9,793 nt of DNA from Methanobacteriota archaeon (GTDB lineage: Archaea; Hydrothermarchaeota; Hydrothermarchaeia; Hydrothermarchaeales; SZUA-236), in the NCBI GenBank assembly GCA_003230355.1, contig QIDD01000022.1, positions 1 to 9,793 on the forward strand. The letters run 5' to 3'. The stretch's first letter is position 1. The number at the start of each line of letters is the position of its first letter. The translations under genes and the position numbers were made by a program. Shown one piece after another: positions 1 through 6,115 of this stretch. The notes beneath the pieces are model-generated. The model was given only the letters and a program-made list of their open reading frames with translations. It was not told the origin of the DNA and ran no database searches.

Positions 1-82
1 ACTAAAAACGGATATGAAAAAACAGATTTGTGATTCACATCTCTAATTGATTTTTTCCCTGGAAAAAATGGTGCAGACTACG

Positions 83-1993
83 ATGGATTTTACAGACCCA
101 CTTGAAGAGATAAAGAGGATTGTTAAAGAGAAGATTCCGCCTGAGTCCTTTGTAACCAAGGTTGACTTTGAAGGACCGGAAGTGGTTATCTACACAAAAA
201 ATCCCAGCTCCTTTACATCAAACGGCGAGATAATTAAAGAGCTTGCCAGAACTCTTCGAAAGCGCATTGTTCTTAGGCCTGATAACTCGGTTCTCGCAGA
301 CCCGGAGGAGGCCTCGGAAAAGATTAATAAAATTGTTCCAGAGGACGCGGGTATTGCCGATATCAAGTATGATTCTGTTTTCAACGAGGTGATTATTGAG
401 GCAGGAAAGCCGGGTCTTGTTATAGGGAAGTCAGGGTCAACGCTCAACGCGATACGGGATAAAGTGGGTTGGACGCCTCGTGTGGTGCGTGCTTCACCGA
501 TCAAGTCTAAAATCGTTGAAAGCATCCGCACTATTCAGCTTAAAAAAAGTGATGAGAAAAAGGATATCCTGCGCAGGGTTGGAAAAAGGATTCACCGGCC
601 AATGTTTTCAAAGAGCCAGTGGGTGCGTATGAGCGTGCTCGGCGGATTTCGGGAAGTTGGTCGGATGGCCCAGTATATTCAGACGCCTGAAAGCAAGGTT
701 CTCCTTGACTGCGGGATCAATGTTGCGGCAAACGATGATGAGCACAGTTTCCCATATCTCAACATGCCGGAGTTTCGGCTTCAAGAGCTGGACGCGGTAA
801 TCGTTTCACATGCCCATCTGGATCACTGCGGTTTTGTACCCTATCTCTATCACATGGGCTACGACGGTCCGGTCTACTGCACGCCGCCTACAAGAGATCT
901 CATGTATCTTTTGCAGTGGGATTATCTGGATGTTATCGAGCGTGAAGGCAAGAACCTGCCTTATACTCGAAACGACATCAAAAAAGTGGTCTCACACTCC
1001 ATTACACTTGAATACAATGAGATAACTGACATCTCACCTGACGTGCGCCTCACACTCTACAACGCCGGTCACATCCTGGGATCTTCCATGATCCATCTTC
1101 ATATTAAAGAAGGCCTCTACAACCTCGCCTACACCGGTGATTTCAAATATGAAAAATCCCGGCTCTTTGACGCGGCTAACGCCCATTTCCCCCGTCTGGA
1201 GACACTGATCATGGAAAGCACCTACGGCGGGTCTAAAGATGTGCAGCAGCCCAGGCGAAAGTCTGAGGATGAGATGATAAAGCAGATCAACGACACTATT
1301 CTGCGAGGCGGCAAAGTGATTGTCCCGGTCTTTGCAGTGGGCAGGGCGCAGGAGATGCTTGTTGTAATCGAGGAATATGCAAACCAGGGCGTGCTCGAAG
1401 AAGTGCCGGTCTATCTGGATGGTATGATCTGGGAGGCTACAGGCATTCACACAACCTATCCCAGCTATCTCAACAGAACACTTCAAAACCAGATATTTCA
1501 TCAGGGACGAAATCCCTTCCTCTCAGAGATGTTTCACAAGGTGAAGGGTCAGGCTGAACGCCAGGATATAATCGACGGCGAACCCTGTGTTATCCTTGCA
1601 ACATCAGGTATGCTTGCAGGCGGGCCGGTGATGGAGTATCTCAAGGCCTTTGCCGAGGATGAAAAGAATACTCTTATATTTGTAGGTTATCAGGCTGAAG
1701 GCAGTCTTGGACGCAGGATTCAGAAGGGTTGGAAGGAGCTGCCCATGAAGGAGAACGGCAAGACCCGTATTTTAAAGATGAATATGAACACTCACACGGT
1801 TGATGGTTTTTCAGGCCATTCTGATCGCAACCAGCTCATGAACTATGTGAAGCGGCTGAACCAAAAGCCTGAACGTATTCTCACATGCCACGGTGAAGAA
1901 TCCAAGTGCACTGAACTTGCATATTCGCTTTATAAAACGATGCGCACTGAAACCAAGGCTCCCCAGAACATTGAGGTTTTGAGGCTGAAATAA
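83..1993 (+). CDS. fttA: aCPSF1/FttA: KH-domain, metallo-beta-lactamase, beta-CASP ribonuclease (archaeal transcription termination factor)
   Basis: Archaeal CPSF73-like RNase that cleaves nascent RNA at U-rich 3' ends and terminates transcription, a role known for the family. Numbering is from the ATG at 83. The N-terminal KH region (about 1-150) has a GKSG loop at 115-118. The metallo-beta-lactamase core has HAHLDH at 243-248, H330 in AGHILGSS, D353 in TGDF, and the MESTYGG motif. The beta-CASP insert carries the VFAVGRAQEM helix. The C-terminal part has DGFSGHSD (H579) and TCHGE (H603). All metal ligands appear intact, so an active nuclease is expected. Starting at 83 gives 636 aa, the usual family length, with a weak GGTG 9 nt upstream. 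ATG 68 and TTG 47 are in-frame alternatives. Convergent with the gene at 2010-3035. In many euryarchaea this gene follows psmB; that neighbour would lie outside the window. Confidence 0.96.
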   Translation: MDFTDPLEEIKRIVKEKIPPESFVTKVDFEGPEVVIYTKNPSSFTSNGEIIKELARTLRKRIVLRPDNSVLADPEEASEKINKIVPEDAGIADIKYDSVFNEVIIEAGKPGLVIGKSGSTLNAIRDKVGWTPRVVRASPIKSKIVESIRTIQLKKSDEKKDILRRVGKRIHRPMFSKSQWVRMSVLGGFREVGRMAQYIQTPESKVLLDCGINVAANDDEHSFPYLNMPEFRLQELDAVIVSHAHLDHCGFVPYLYHMGYDGPVYCTPPTRDLMYLLQWDYLDVIEREGKNLPYTRNDIKKVVSHSITLEYNEITDISPDVRLTLYNAGHILGSSMIHLHIKEGLYNLAYTGDFKYEKSRLFDAANAHFPRLETLIMESTYGGSKDVQQPRRKSEDEMIKQINDTILRGGKVIVPVFAVGRAQEMLVVIEEYANQGVLEEVPVYLDGMIWEATGIHTTYPSYLNRTLQNQIFHQGRNPFLSEMFHKVKGQAERQDIIDGEPCVILATSGMLAGGPVMEYLKAFAEDEKNTLIFVGYQAEGSLGRRIQKGWKELPMKENGKTRILKMNMNTHTVDGFSGHSDRNQLMNYVKRLNQKPERILTCHGEESKCTELAYSLYKTMRTETKAPQNIEVLRLK

Positions 1994-2002
1994 ACTTTCC
2001 CT

Positions 2003-2018
2003 CATCTCTTTATTTTTC
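2003..2018 (+). terminator. U-rich 3' end of the aCPSF1 transcript
   Basis: A T-rich stretch (TCTTTATTTTTC) starts about 10 nt after the aCPSF1 stop codon and overlaps the last codons of the convergent gene. Archaeal termination, including that by aCPSF1 itself, uses such U-tracts. No hairpin is seen. The opposite strand has a shorter T-run just past the convergent gene's stop (complement of about 1987-1995), so the 16-bp gap may end both transcripts. Confidence 0.4.
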
Positions 2019-3035
2019 GCCGTCTTCGTGGAGGAGAAATATCTTGACAAAACCGGTCCAGGCGATTATTATCAGCGGGCCGATGATAAAACCCACCGCG
2101 CCGAATGCAAGGGTGCCTGTGAGAAAACCCAGGATAATGAGCCCGATATCGACTTTTTTACTTGCAATGATAGGTCTTATCGCGACGTCGGGAAGAGTTG
2201 TAATAAAGACTATGCATATGCCCAAAAAGACGAGTGACAGAAGCGTCTGGCCTTGGAGATAGAAATAGACTGCTATCGGCAGATAAACAAGCCATGTGCC
2301 GAGGATAGGTATGAGTGAGACAAGCCCTGTTGTTGTGCCCCAGAGAACTGAGAAGGGGACTTTGAATATCACATAGATGATGGTTGCAAGAACACCTGTG
2401 AAAACCGATGTGAGCAGCATGCTGTACACAACCTGTTTGAGCGCCTCGTCTACGAAGGCAAAAAAATCCTTCATCTTCTGATTGCTGATACCGTGGTAAA
2501 GATTGAAAACCGAGTCTTGTTTTATGAGGATATATATTGTTAGAAACACGCCGAGCAGGACCTGCAGTAGGAAACCGCCGAGGACTTTGAAAAAGGCGAT
2601 GAGATATCCCGCACCCTGGGTGAGCGCGCCGCCAAGGGTTGTGAATGATGAGTAGCCGAGTGTGGGCAGGCTCTCTCCATCCGGGATCTCCAGATATCCC
2701 TTGAAGTTTTCGCCTAAAACACTGAAGACATCTTTCATCGAATCGGTTTTTGAAAGCGCGATAAGCTCTGATGCAATTGTTGTTGTGAGAACCACGGTGA
2801 AGAGAAGCAGCGGAACGAGGACGAAGAAAAATGTTACGGTTATGGCTAGCCAGCGCCGGCCGAGATAGGGTTCAAGGCGCCCCACCACAGGGTGGAGCAG
2901 ATAGACAAGAACTAATGTGAGGCTGAGCGCGCTGAGTACTGGTTTTAAGAGGTAGCCAAGCAGGAGAAGGGCAAGTATCATCAGGGCTCCGAAGAACACG
3001 GACCCGACCTGCACACGCTCGTATCGTATATCCAA
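2010..3035 (-). CDS. AI-2E transporter family (UPF0118/PerM-like) membrane protein
   Basis: A 341-aa polytopic membrane protein with about eight hydrophobic segments, near residues 14-34, 36-50, 62-88, 143-170, 203-224, 230-262, 266-284 and 298-332. Family features are the amphipathic region between the third and fourth segments, the LIPILGTW turn (241-248) and the C-terminal GAVGFIIGP segment (312-320). The family (Pfam AI-2E_transport) includes bacterial TqsA and Na+/H+ antiporter-like members, so the substrate cannot be assigned here. The start is a TTG directly preceded by an in-frame stop (TAA) and by a strong SD (GGTGGTGTG). It lies 29 nt downstream of the small membrane protein at 3065-3370 and is probably co-transcribed with it. 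It ends 16 bp from the convergent aCPSF1 stop. Confidence 0.9.
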   Translation of the reverse strand: MDIRYERVQVGSVFFGALMILALLLLGYLLKPVLSALSLTLVLVYLLHPVVGRLEPYLGRRWLAITVTFFFVLVPLLLFTVVLTTTIASELIALSKTDSMKDVFSVLGENFKGYLEIPDGESLPTLGYSSFTTLGGALTQGAGYLIAFFKVLGGFLLQVLLGVFLTIYILIKQDSVFNLYHGISNQKMKDFFAFVDEALKQVVYSMLLTSVFTGVLATIIYVIFKVPFSVLWGTTTGLVSLIPILGTWLVYLPIAVYFYLQGQTLLSLVFLGICIVFITTLPDVAIRPIIASKKVDIGLIILGFLTGTLAFGAVGFIIGPLIIIAWTGFVKIFLLHEDGEK

Positions 3036-3040
3036 TTAGT

Positions 3041-3050
3041 CACACCACCA
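3041..3050 (-). promoter_or_regulatory. Shine-Dalgarno supporting the TTG start of the AI-2E-family gene
   Basis: The minus strand reads TGGTGGTGTG, 5 nt before TTG at 3035. It matches the archaeal anti-SD (GGTG core). Since a stop codon lies immediately upstream in frame, this site favours TTG 3035 over internal GTG codons. Confidence 0.6.
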
Positions 3051-3064
3051 CATTTATTGGGGGT

Positions 3065-3370
3065 TTAGCCGCGCCCGCCTGCACGATAGATCAAGGCAAC
3101 CAATATCAGGATGAGGCCGATGAGAAAGAACGCCGCACCCTCGGATATGCCTATAATCGTGGGCAAATACTTGGCAAAACCGAGGAGCATGAAAAGCAGG
3201 CCGAGACCAAAGAATCCGAGCATTGTTACTGCTTTTAACATTGAATGCTTGGTCTGATCAATCTTGATCTTCGCCGCCTCCTGCGCAACACTTGCCAGGT
3301 GCGAAGAAACCTCTTTTTTCAACAAATCCTTGATCTCATCCTTCACCACATCAAAACCCCCTTTCGTCAT
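3065..3370 (-). CDS. Small two-TM protein, phage holin superfamily III-like (Phage_holin_3_6 type)
   Basis: A 101-aa protein: a charged amphipathic N-terminal helix (about 5-45, rich in K, E and D), then two hydrophobic segments (about 46-66 and 73-95) split by a short turn, and an Arg/Gly tail (RAGGRG). This layout resembles the putative actinobacteriophage holin III / DUF1469-type small membrane proteins, which occur in cellular genomes with no link to lysis. Function unknown. The resemblance is one of topology and overall composition, not of catalytic motifs. It precedes the AI-2E-family permease by 29 nt, so it may be an accessory subunit of that permease (inference). No SD lies before the ATG, while a TATA box sits 21-28 nt upstream of it, which fits a leaderless or nearly leaderless mRNA. 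Confidence 0.75.
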   Translation of the reverse strand: MTKGGFDVVKDEIKDLLKKEVSSHLASVAQEAAKIKIDQTKHSMLKAVTMLGFFGLGLLFMLLGFAKYLPTIIGISEGAAFFLIGLILILVALIYRAGGRG

Positions 3371-3390
3371 AAGAAGATAATTCAGGGTGG

Positions 3391-3400
3391 ATTATAAAAA
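3391..3400. promoter_or_regulatory. TATA box, probably two-way (holin-like gene on minus; possible RNA on plus)
   Basis: The sequence ATTATAAAAA reads as TTTTTATAAT on the minus strand, placing a start near 3367-3371, at the ATG of the holin-like gene. On the plus strand TATAAAAA (3393-3400) would start transcription near 3424, just ahead of the inverted repeat at 3442-3509. Archaeal promoters often fire both ways; which direction is used here cannot be seen from sequence. Confidence 0.5.
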
Positions 3401-3441
3401 ATTAACCCACTAAAACTTTTCAAAGCTATCAGTTTACTTCT

Positions 3442-3509
3442 GCGAAGGGTTTGACCACCGGAGACAGATGGGCTAGCCAAGGTTAACCTGCCGAAGGTCA
3501 GCCGTTCGC
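3442..3509. repeat. Imperfect inverted repeat / long hairpin with two nested 8-bp palindromes
   Basis: Outer arms GCGAA (3442-3446) and TTCGC (3505-3509) pair. After one mismatch, GG (3448-3449) pairs with CC (3502-3503). TGACC (3452-3456) pairs with GGTCA (3496-3500), extended by a T-G wobble. CGG (3459-3461) pairs with CCG (3491-3493) and CAG (3465-3467) with CTG (3488-3490). This gives about 19 pairs with small internal loops. The apical part holds the perfect palindromes GGCTAGCC (3471-3478) and GGTTAACC (3481-3488), two bases apart. It could be an RNA stem or a protein-binding DNA site. Confidence 0.6.
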
Positions 3510-3540
3510 CCCATTGTTATGCATTGTCATGTGCTGTATC

Positions 3541-3551
3541 TGTTTGTTTTT
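3541..3551 (+). terminator. T-rich tract, possible terminator of the candidate RNA
   Basis: TGTTTGTTTTT on the plus strand immediately abuts the stop codon of the minus-strand oxidoreductase gene. It would end plus-strand transcription coming through the inverted repeat and so prevent antisense reading into that gene. Confidence 0.35.
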
Positions 3552-4139
3552 CTAGAAATATTTATTCACTATCTTCCTGACTTCTTGCAGCCATTCTTTT
3601 CTCTGTTCTTCTGAGCTGATAACAACGATGTTGAACATTCTTCGGTAGAAGTTTTTCACGCCGCATAACCCAAAGATACAGTTTTTCCAAATAGTTTCCA
3701 GAGGATCTCCAAACACCTTCTTTTCTCTATCTGTTGCAGTATTTGAAGTATTAAATACCAATGCAGTTCTGGCCTTCAACAAACCCTTTGGCACACCGCC
3801 CCCTTTATCATCTTCCAAGAATTCATATGCAACACCTGGACGAATAACTCTATCAACCCATCCTTTTAGAATTGCCGGAGGCTGCCCCCACCAATTAGGG
3901 TGAATAATTATAATCCCTTCTACCGCTGATATTTCTCTACAATGCGTCTCAATTTCAGGTGGCAATGAAACATCTTCGGGAATTTCTTTGGCCGGTAATA
4001 TTGGGTCAAATTTTTCTTCATATAAATCATGAAAACAAATCTCGTGCCCCTTTTGTTTTAGCTCGTCAATAGCAGTTTCTGCAATGGCGTGATTGAAACT
4101 ATCTTTGTTCGGGTGAGCGAGTATTACCGCTATCTTCAT
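3552..4139 (-). CDS. NAD(P)H oxidoreductase / quinone reductase-like, flavodoxin_2 fold
   Basis: A 195-aa FMN/FAD-dependent oxidoreductase of the Flavodoxin_2 family (NQO1, MdaB, KefF relatives), cytoplasmic, reducing quinones or similar acceptors with NAD(P)H. The exact substrate is unknown. The N terminus is a Rossmann-like first strand (MKIAVILAHP) followed by the flavin phosphate-binding segment (PNKDSFNHAI). HPNWWGQPPAILKGWVDRV (starting near residue 80) is the family signature around the isoalloxazine, and VFNTSNT (near 128-134) follows. ATG 4139 is chosen because MKIAVILAHP is the normal family start and GGAATGATC lies 7 nt upstream; ATG 4151 would add only four residues. It has its own TATA box. 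Three sampled rows (3601-3780) are 39% GC against about 62% in sampled guaAb rows, which suggests transfer. Confidence 0.9.
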   Translation of the reverse strand: MKIAVILAHPNKDSFNHAIAETAIDELKQKGHEICFHDLYEEKFDPILPAKEIPEDVSLPPEIETHCREISAVEGIIIIHPNWWGQPPAILKGWVDRVIRPGVAYEFLEDDKGGGVPKGLLKARTALVFNTSNTATDREKKVFGDPLETIWKNCIFGLCGVKNFYRRMFNIVVISSEEQRKEWLQEVRKIVNKYF

Positions 4140-4191
4140 TTCACAGATCATTCCTTATTGTTTTTATTCACTGACACAAAGCATTTTATGC

Positions 4192-4200
4192 ATATAAAAG
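4192..4200 (-). promoter_or_regulatory. TATA box of the oxidoreductase gene
   Basis: The minus strand reads CTTTTATATG at 4200-4191. The TATA core predicts a start near 4168, giving a short leader of about 29 nt before ATG 4139 with room for the weak SD. It lies just downstream of the guaAb 3' end, so this gene is a separate transcription unit. Confidence 0.5.
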
Positions 4201-4207
4201 TCAGGTT

Positions 4208-4217
4208 AAGAAAAATT
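4208..4217 (-). terminator. U-rich 3' end of the arv-dys-guaAb transcript
   Basis: About 25-35 nt after the guaAb stop the minus strand reads AATTTTTCTT, preceded by a second T-run (GTTATTTTG). U-tracts without a hairpin are the usual archaeal 3' end. The oxidoreductase TATA box follows within 10 nt. Confidence 0.4.
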
Positions 4218-4241
4218 GTCAATTCAAAATAACGTTATCAC

Positions 4242-5171
4242 TTATTCAAACTCGATTGTTGCCGGTGGCTTGTCGGTGAGGTCGTAGAGCACCCTTGTCA
4301 CGCCCGGTATCTCACGTGTGATTCGCTTCATGATTGTTTTGAGCGTGGGCCAGGGCATCTCCATTGAAGTTGCGGTCATAGCATCGATGCTTTCCACAGC
4401 CCTCACCACAATGGCATAGCCGTAGTCGCGGATATCGCCTTTCACGCCCACGCTTCGACCCTCAGGCATCGCGGCCAAAGCCTGCCAAGGCTTGAGATCT
4501 GCCCGCTTAAGCTCTTCTTCAAGTATTGCGTTTGCCTCACGCACAATATCCACTTTTTCATCACTGATTTCGCCGAGCACCCGAATCGCAAGCCCCGGCC
4601 CTGGGAAAGGCATACGCTCAGAAATCGACGGCGGCAAGCCAAGCTCACGCGCAACCACCCGAACCTCGTCTTTATACAGATCCCTCAGCGGCTCCACAAG
4701 CTTGAGCACCATGCCCGATGGCAGGCCGGCCACGTTGTGATGGCTTTTAATCCCGCCGTCGCTTTCAATCCAGTCCGGCGCAATCGTGCCCTGCACCAAA
4801 AATGCGGCTTCATCCTTTTTCGCCTCTTCTTCAAAGACCTGAATGAACATTTCGCCGATAACCTTGCGCTTCGCTTCAGGATCGGTCACGCCTTTGAGCG
4901 ATTTGAAAAACCGCTTTTTCGCGTTGATCGCCACGAGGTTCATCCCAAGATCGCCTCTGAATGTCTGAACTATCTCTTCCTCCTCACCCTTGCGCATGAA
5001 GCCGTGGTTCACAAACACGGCCAAAAGGTGCTTGCCGATCGCCCTGTGCACAAGTATCGCTGCAACTGAGCTGTCCACCCCGCCGGACAAGCCGATTATC
5101 GCAGTCTCGCGGCCAACCTGACTTTTTATCTCGCCAATGGCTTCCTCGATAAATCCTTTAGCATCAAACAT
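4242..5171 (-). CDS. guaAb: GMP synthase [glutamine-hydrolysing] subunit B (ATP-pyrophosphatase)
   Basis: The 309-aa ATP-PPase half of archaeal two-subunit GMP synthetase. It adenylates XMP and accepts ammonia from the separate glutaminase subunit (GuaAa), which is not in this window, to make GMP. The PP-loop SGGVDSS is at residues 29-35. The [13 protein letters not shown] segment and the C-terminal dimerisation domain (about 190-309) follow, ending with the typical KPPATIEFE. There is no class I amidotransferase domain, and the length fits the archaeal B subunit, so this is not a truncated GuaA. The ATG is preceded by GGAG, 11 nt upstream. The gene starts 23 nt after dys and is last in the six-gene run; a TATA box overlapping the dys stop codon suggests it can also be transcribed alone. 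Confidence 0.96.
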   Translation of the reverse strand: MFDAKGFIEEAIGEIKSQVGRETAIIGLSGGVDSSVAAILVHRAIGKHLLAVFVNHGFMRKGEEEEIVQTFRGDLGMNLVAINAKKRFFKSLKGVTDPEAKRKVIGEMFIQVFEEEAKKDEAAFLVQGTIAPDWIESDGGIKSHHNVAGLPSGMVLKLVEPLRDLYKDEVRVVARELGLPPSISERMPFPGPGLAIRVLGEISDEKVDIVREANAILEEELKRADLKPWQALAAMPEGRSVGVKGDIRDYGYAIVVRAVESIDAMTATSMEMPWPTLKTIMKRITREIPGVTRVLYDLTDKPPATIEFE

Positions 5172-5192
5172 AGTTTAGACAACTCCAAAAGG

Positions 5193-5210
5193 GTTTATAT
5201 TCTTTTTCTA
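5193..5210 (-). promoter_or_regulatory. Internal promoter for guaAb
   Basis: The minus strand reads AGAAAAAGAATATAAAC: an A-rich BRE-like stretch, then the TATA core ATATAAAC (5200-5193), 22-29 nt upstream of the guaAb ATG at 5171. Predicted initiation falls at or near the ATG, so a leaderless mRNA is possible. The dys stop codon (TAA) is inside the TATA core. Confidence 0.5.
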
Positions 5211-6115
5211 ACCGCCCAGATCATGAGTGGGAAAAGCATTGTTGCGTCACCGATGATCGTGGCCTTTTTCTCTGTGTCCTTTATTTTGCCCCAGCTCACG
5301 CCTTCTTCGAGCCGCGCACCACTGAGGGCGCCTCCTTCGGGCCGATCCAGGGTTATCTGCACAGCCAGATCAAGCCCGCCCCGCAGGAGGTTTGCACCCA
5401 TTATATAGTGTTTGGGCAGGCCGCCGCCGAGGAAGACGCCGCCAGTCTCTTCTGCGTTGAACACCATGTCTGAAAGCAGGGTCATATCCTTTAGCACGTT
5501 CAGCTTTAGGGTGTTGTCCTGCTGATACATCCACATCTGCAGGCCCAGCATCGAGTCTGTTATCCCTGGCGAAAATATGGGCACGCCTTTTTCATAGGCT
5601 GTTTTAAGAATGGATTTATTGTCGTCAACTCTCTTCCCAAGCTCTGAGGTAAGCTCGGCGACACCAATGTTTTCCCGAAGACCTTCATCAATATCTTGTA
5701 GCATAGTTTGGATGCGGGTTTCAAATGTTTCAAAGTCAGATGTCTTTGTGAGCACGTTTCCAATCCGGCCCAGACCCTGGTCATGTAGCGTTGCATCGTC
5801 GAGTGTGAATGCTCCCTTGTAATGGCCGCCCCCGAAGGCTTCGATCAGGTCGTGAACAAGGTTTGCGCCGTTTGAGACGACAGCCTGCACCATGTCGTCC
5901 CGGATGAGATCTGCGATTATGTTTCGAAGCCCAGATGCAACCAGGGGCCCTGCGAGTCCGAGAAAAACAGTTGACCCGCCTTTTACCATTTCCTCAATGA
6001 TATCTACACCCTTTGCAAGGTCGCCCATGCCTAAAACCCCTGCAGCCCTGTACTCGTTGATAACGTCTGTTATGTCGCTATTTCGGTCTATCTTTATCTG
6101 AGCTACTCTGTCCAT
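5195..6115 (-). CDS. dys: Deoxyhypusine synthase
   Basis: A 306-aa NAD-dependent enzyme that transfers the aminobutyl group of spermidine to a lysine of translation factor aIF5A. In some archaea agmatine-derived routes are used; the sequence does not tell which applies here. The protein begins MDRVAQIKID and has the family segments VSNGANLVHD, FSPGITDSMLG and GGGLPKHYIM. The last contains the active-site lysine (about K235), equivalent to Lys329 of the human enzyme, followed by the conserved SGARLEEGVSWGKIK. ATG 6115 is preferred to an 18-codon upstream extension because it gives the normal family N terminus and has AGGCGG 5 nt upstream. The first 38 nt overlap the end of the upstream membrane-protein gene, so translation is probably coupled. 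Confidence 0.95.
   Translation of the reverse strand: MDRVAQIKIDRNSDITDVINEYRAAGVLGMGDLAKGVDIIEEMVKGGSTVFLGLAGPLVASGLRNIIADLIRDDMVQAVVSNGANLVHDLIEAFGGGHYKGAFTLDDATLHDQGLGRIGNVLTKTSDFETFETRIQTMLQDIDEGLRENIGVAELTSELGKRVDDNKSILKTAYEKGVPIFSPGITDSMLGLQMWMYQQDNTLKLNVLKDMTLLSDMVFNAEETGGVFLGGGLPKHYIMGANLLRGGLDLAVQITLDRPEGGALSGARLEEGVSWGKIKDTEKKATIIGDATMLFPLMIWAVRKRI

Larger units (their letters stand above)
3424..3551 (+). ncRNA. Candidate small non-coding RNA (orphan), plus strand
   Basis: This lies in the 181-bp gap between two minus-strand genes. Three signals line up on the plus strand: a TATA box at 3393-3400 predicting a start near 3424; an imperfect hairpin at 3442-3509 (see the repeat entry); and a T-rich tract at 3541-3551 suited to archaeal termination. 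The predicted RNA is about 125 nt. No convincing reading frame is present. It does not fit tRNA, 5S, SRP RNA or RNase P RNA by eye, and has no clear box C/D motifs. A guide H/ACA RNA was considered, but no ANA box directly follows the stem. The minus strand could equally carry it as the 3' UTR of the oxidoreductase gene. Confidence 0.3.

Noticed and set aside
47..82. Extended aCPSF1 N terminus from TTG 47 or ATG 68
   Set aside because: Both lack an SD, and the ATG at 83 gives the family-typical 636 aa. ATG 68 is not excluded.
1034..1501. 155-codon minus-strand open frame inside aCPSF1
   Set aside because: Antisense to the conserved catalytic core of aCPSF1; its openness follows from codon use of the real gene.
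3065..3370. Prophage remnant because of the holin-like protein
   Set aside because: No other phage genes, integrase or att repeats nearby; this family is common as ordinary chromosomal genes.
3442..3512. tRNA or tRNA-like gene
   Set aside because: No D-arm or T-arm consensus and no 7-bp acceptor stem; the pairing is a single long rod, not a cloverleaf.
3424..3551. H/ACA guide RNA
   Set aside because: The G-rich internal loop could serve as a pocket, but no ANA box follows the lower stem and no clear K-turn is seen. Left as an unclassified RNA candidate.
4737..5069. 110-codon plus-strand open frame inside guaAb
   Set aside because: Antisense to the PP-loop half of guaAb, with no domain or start signal.
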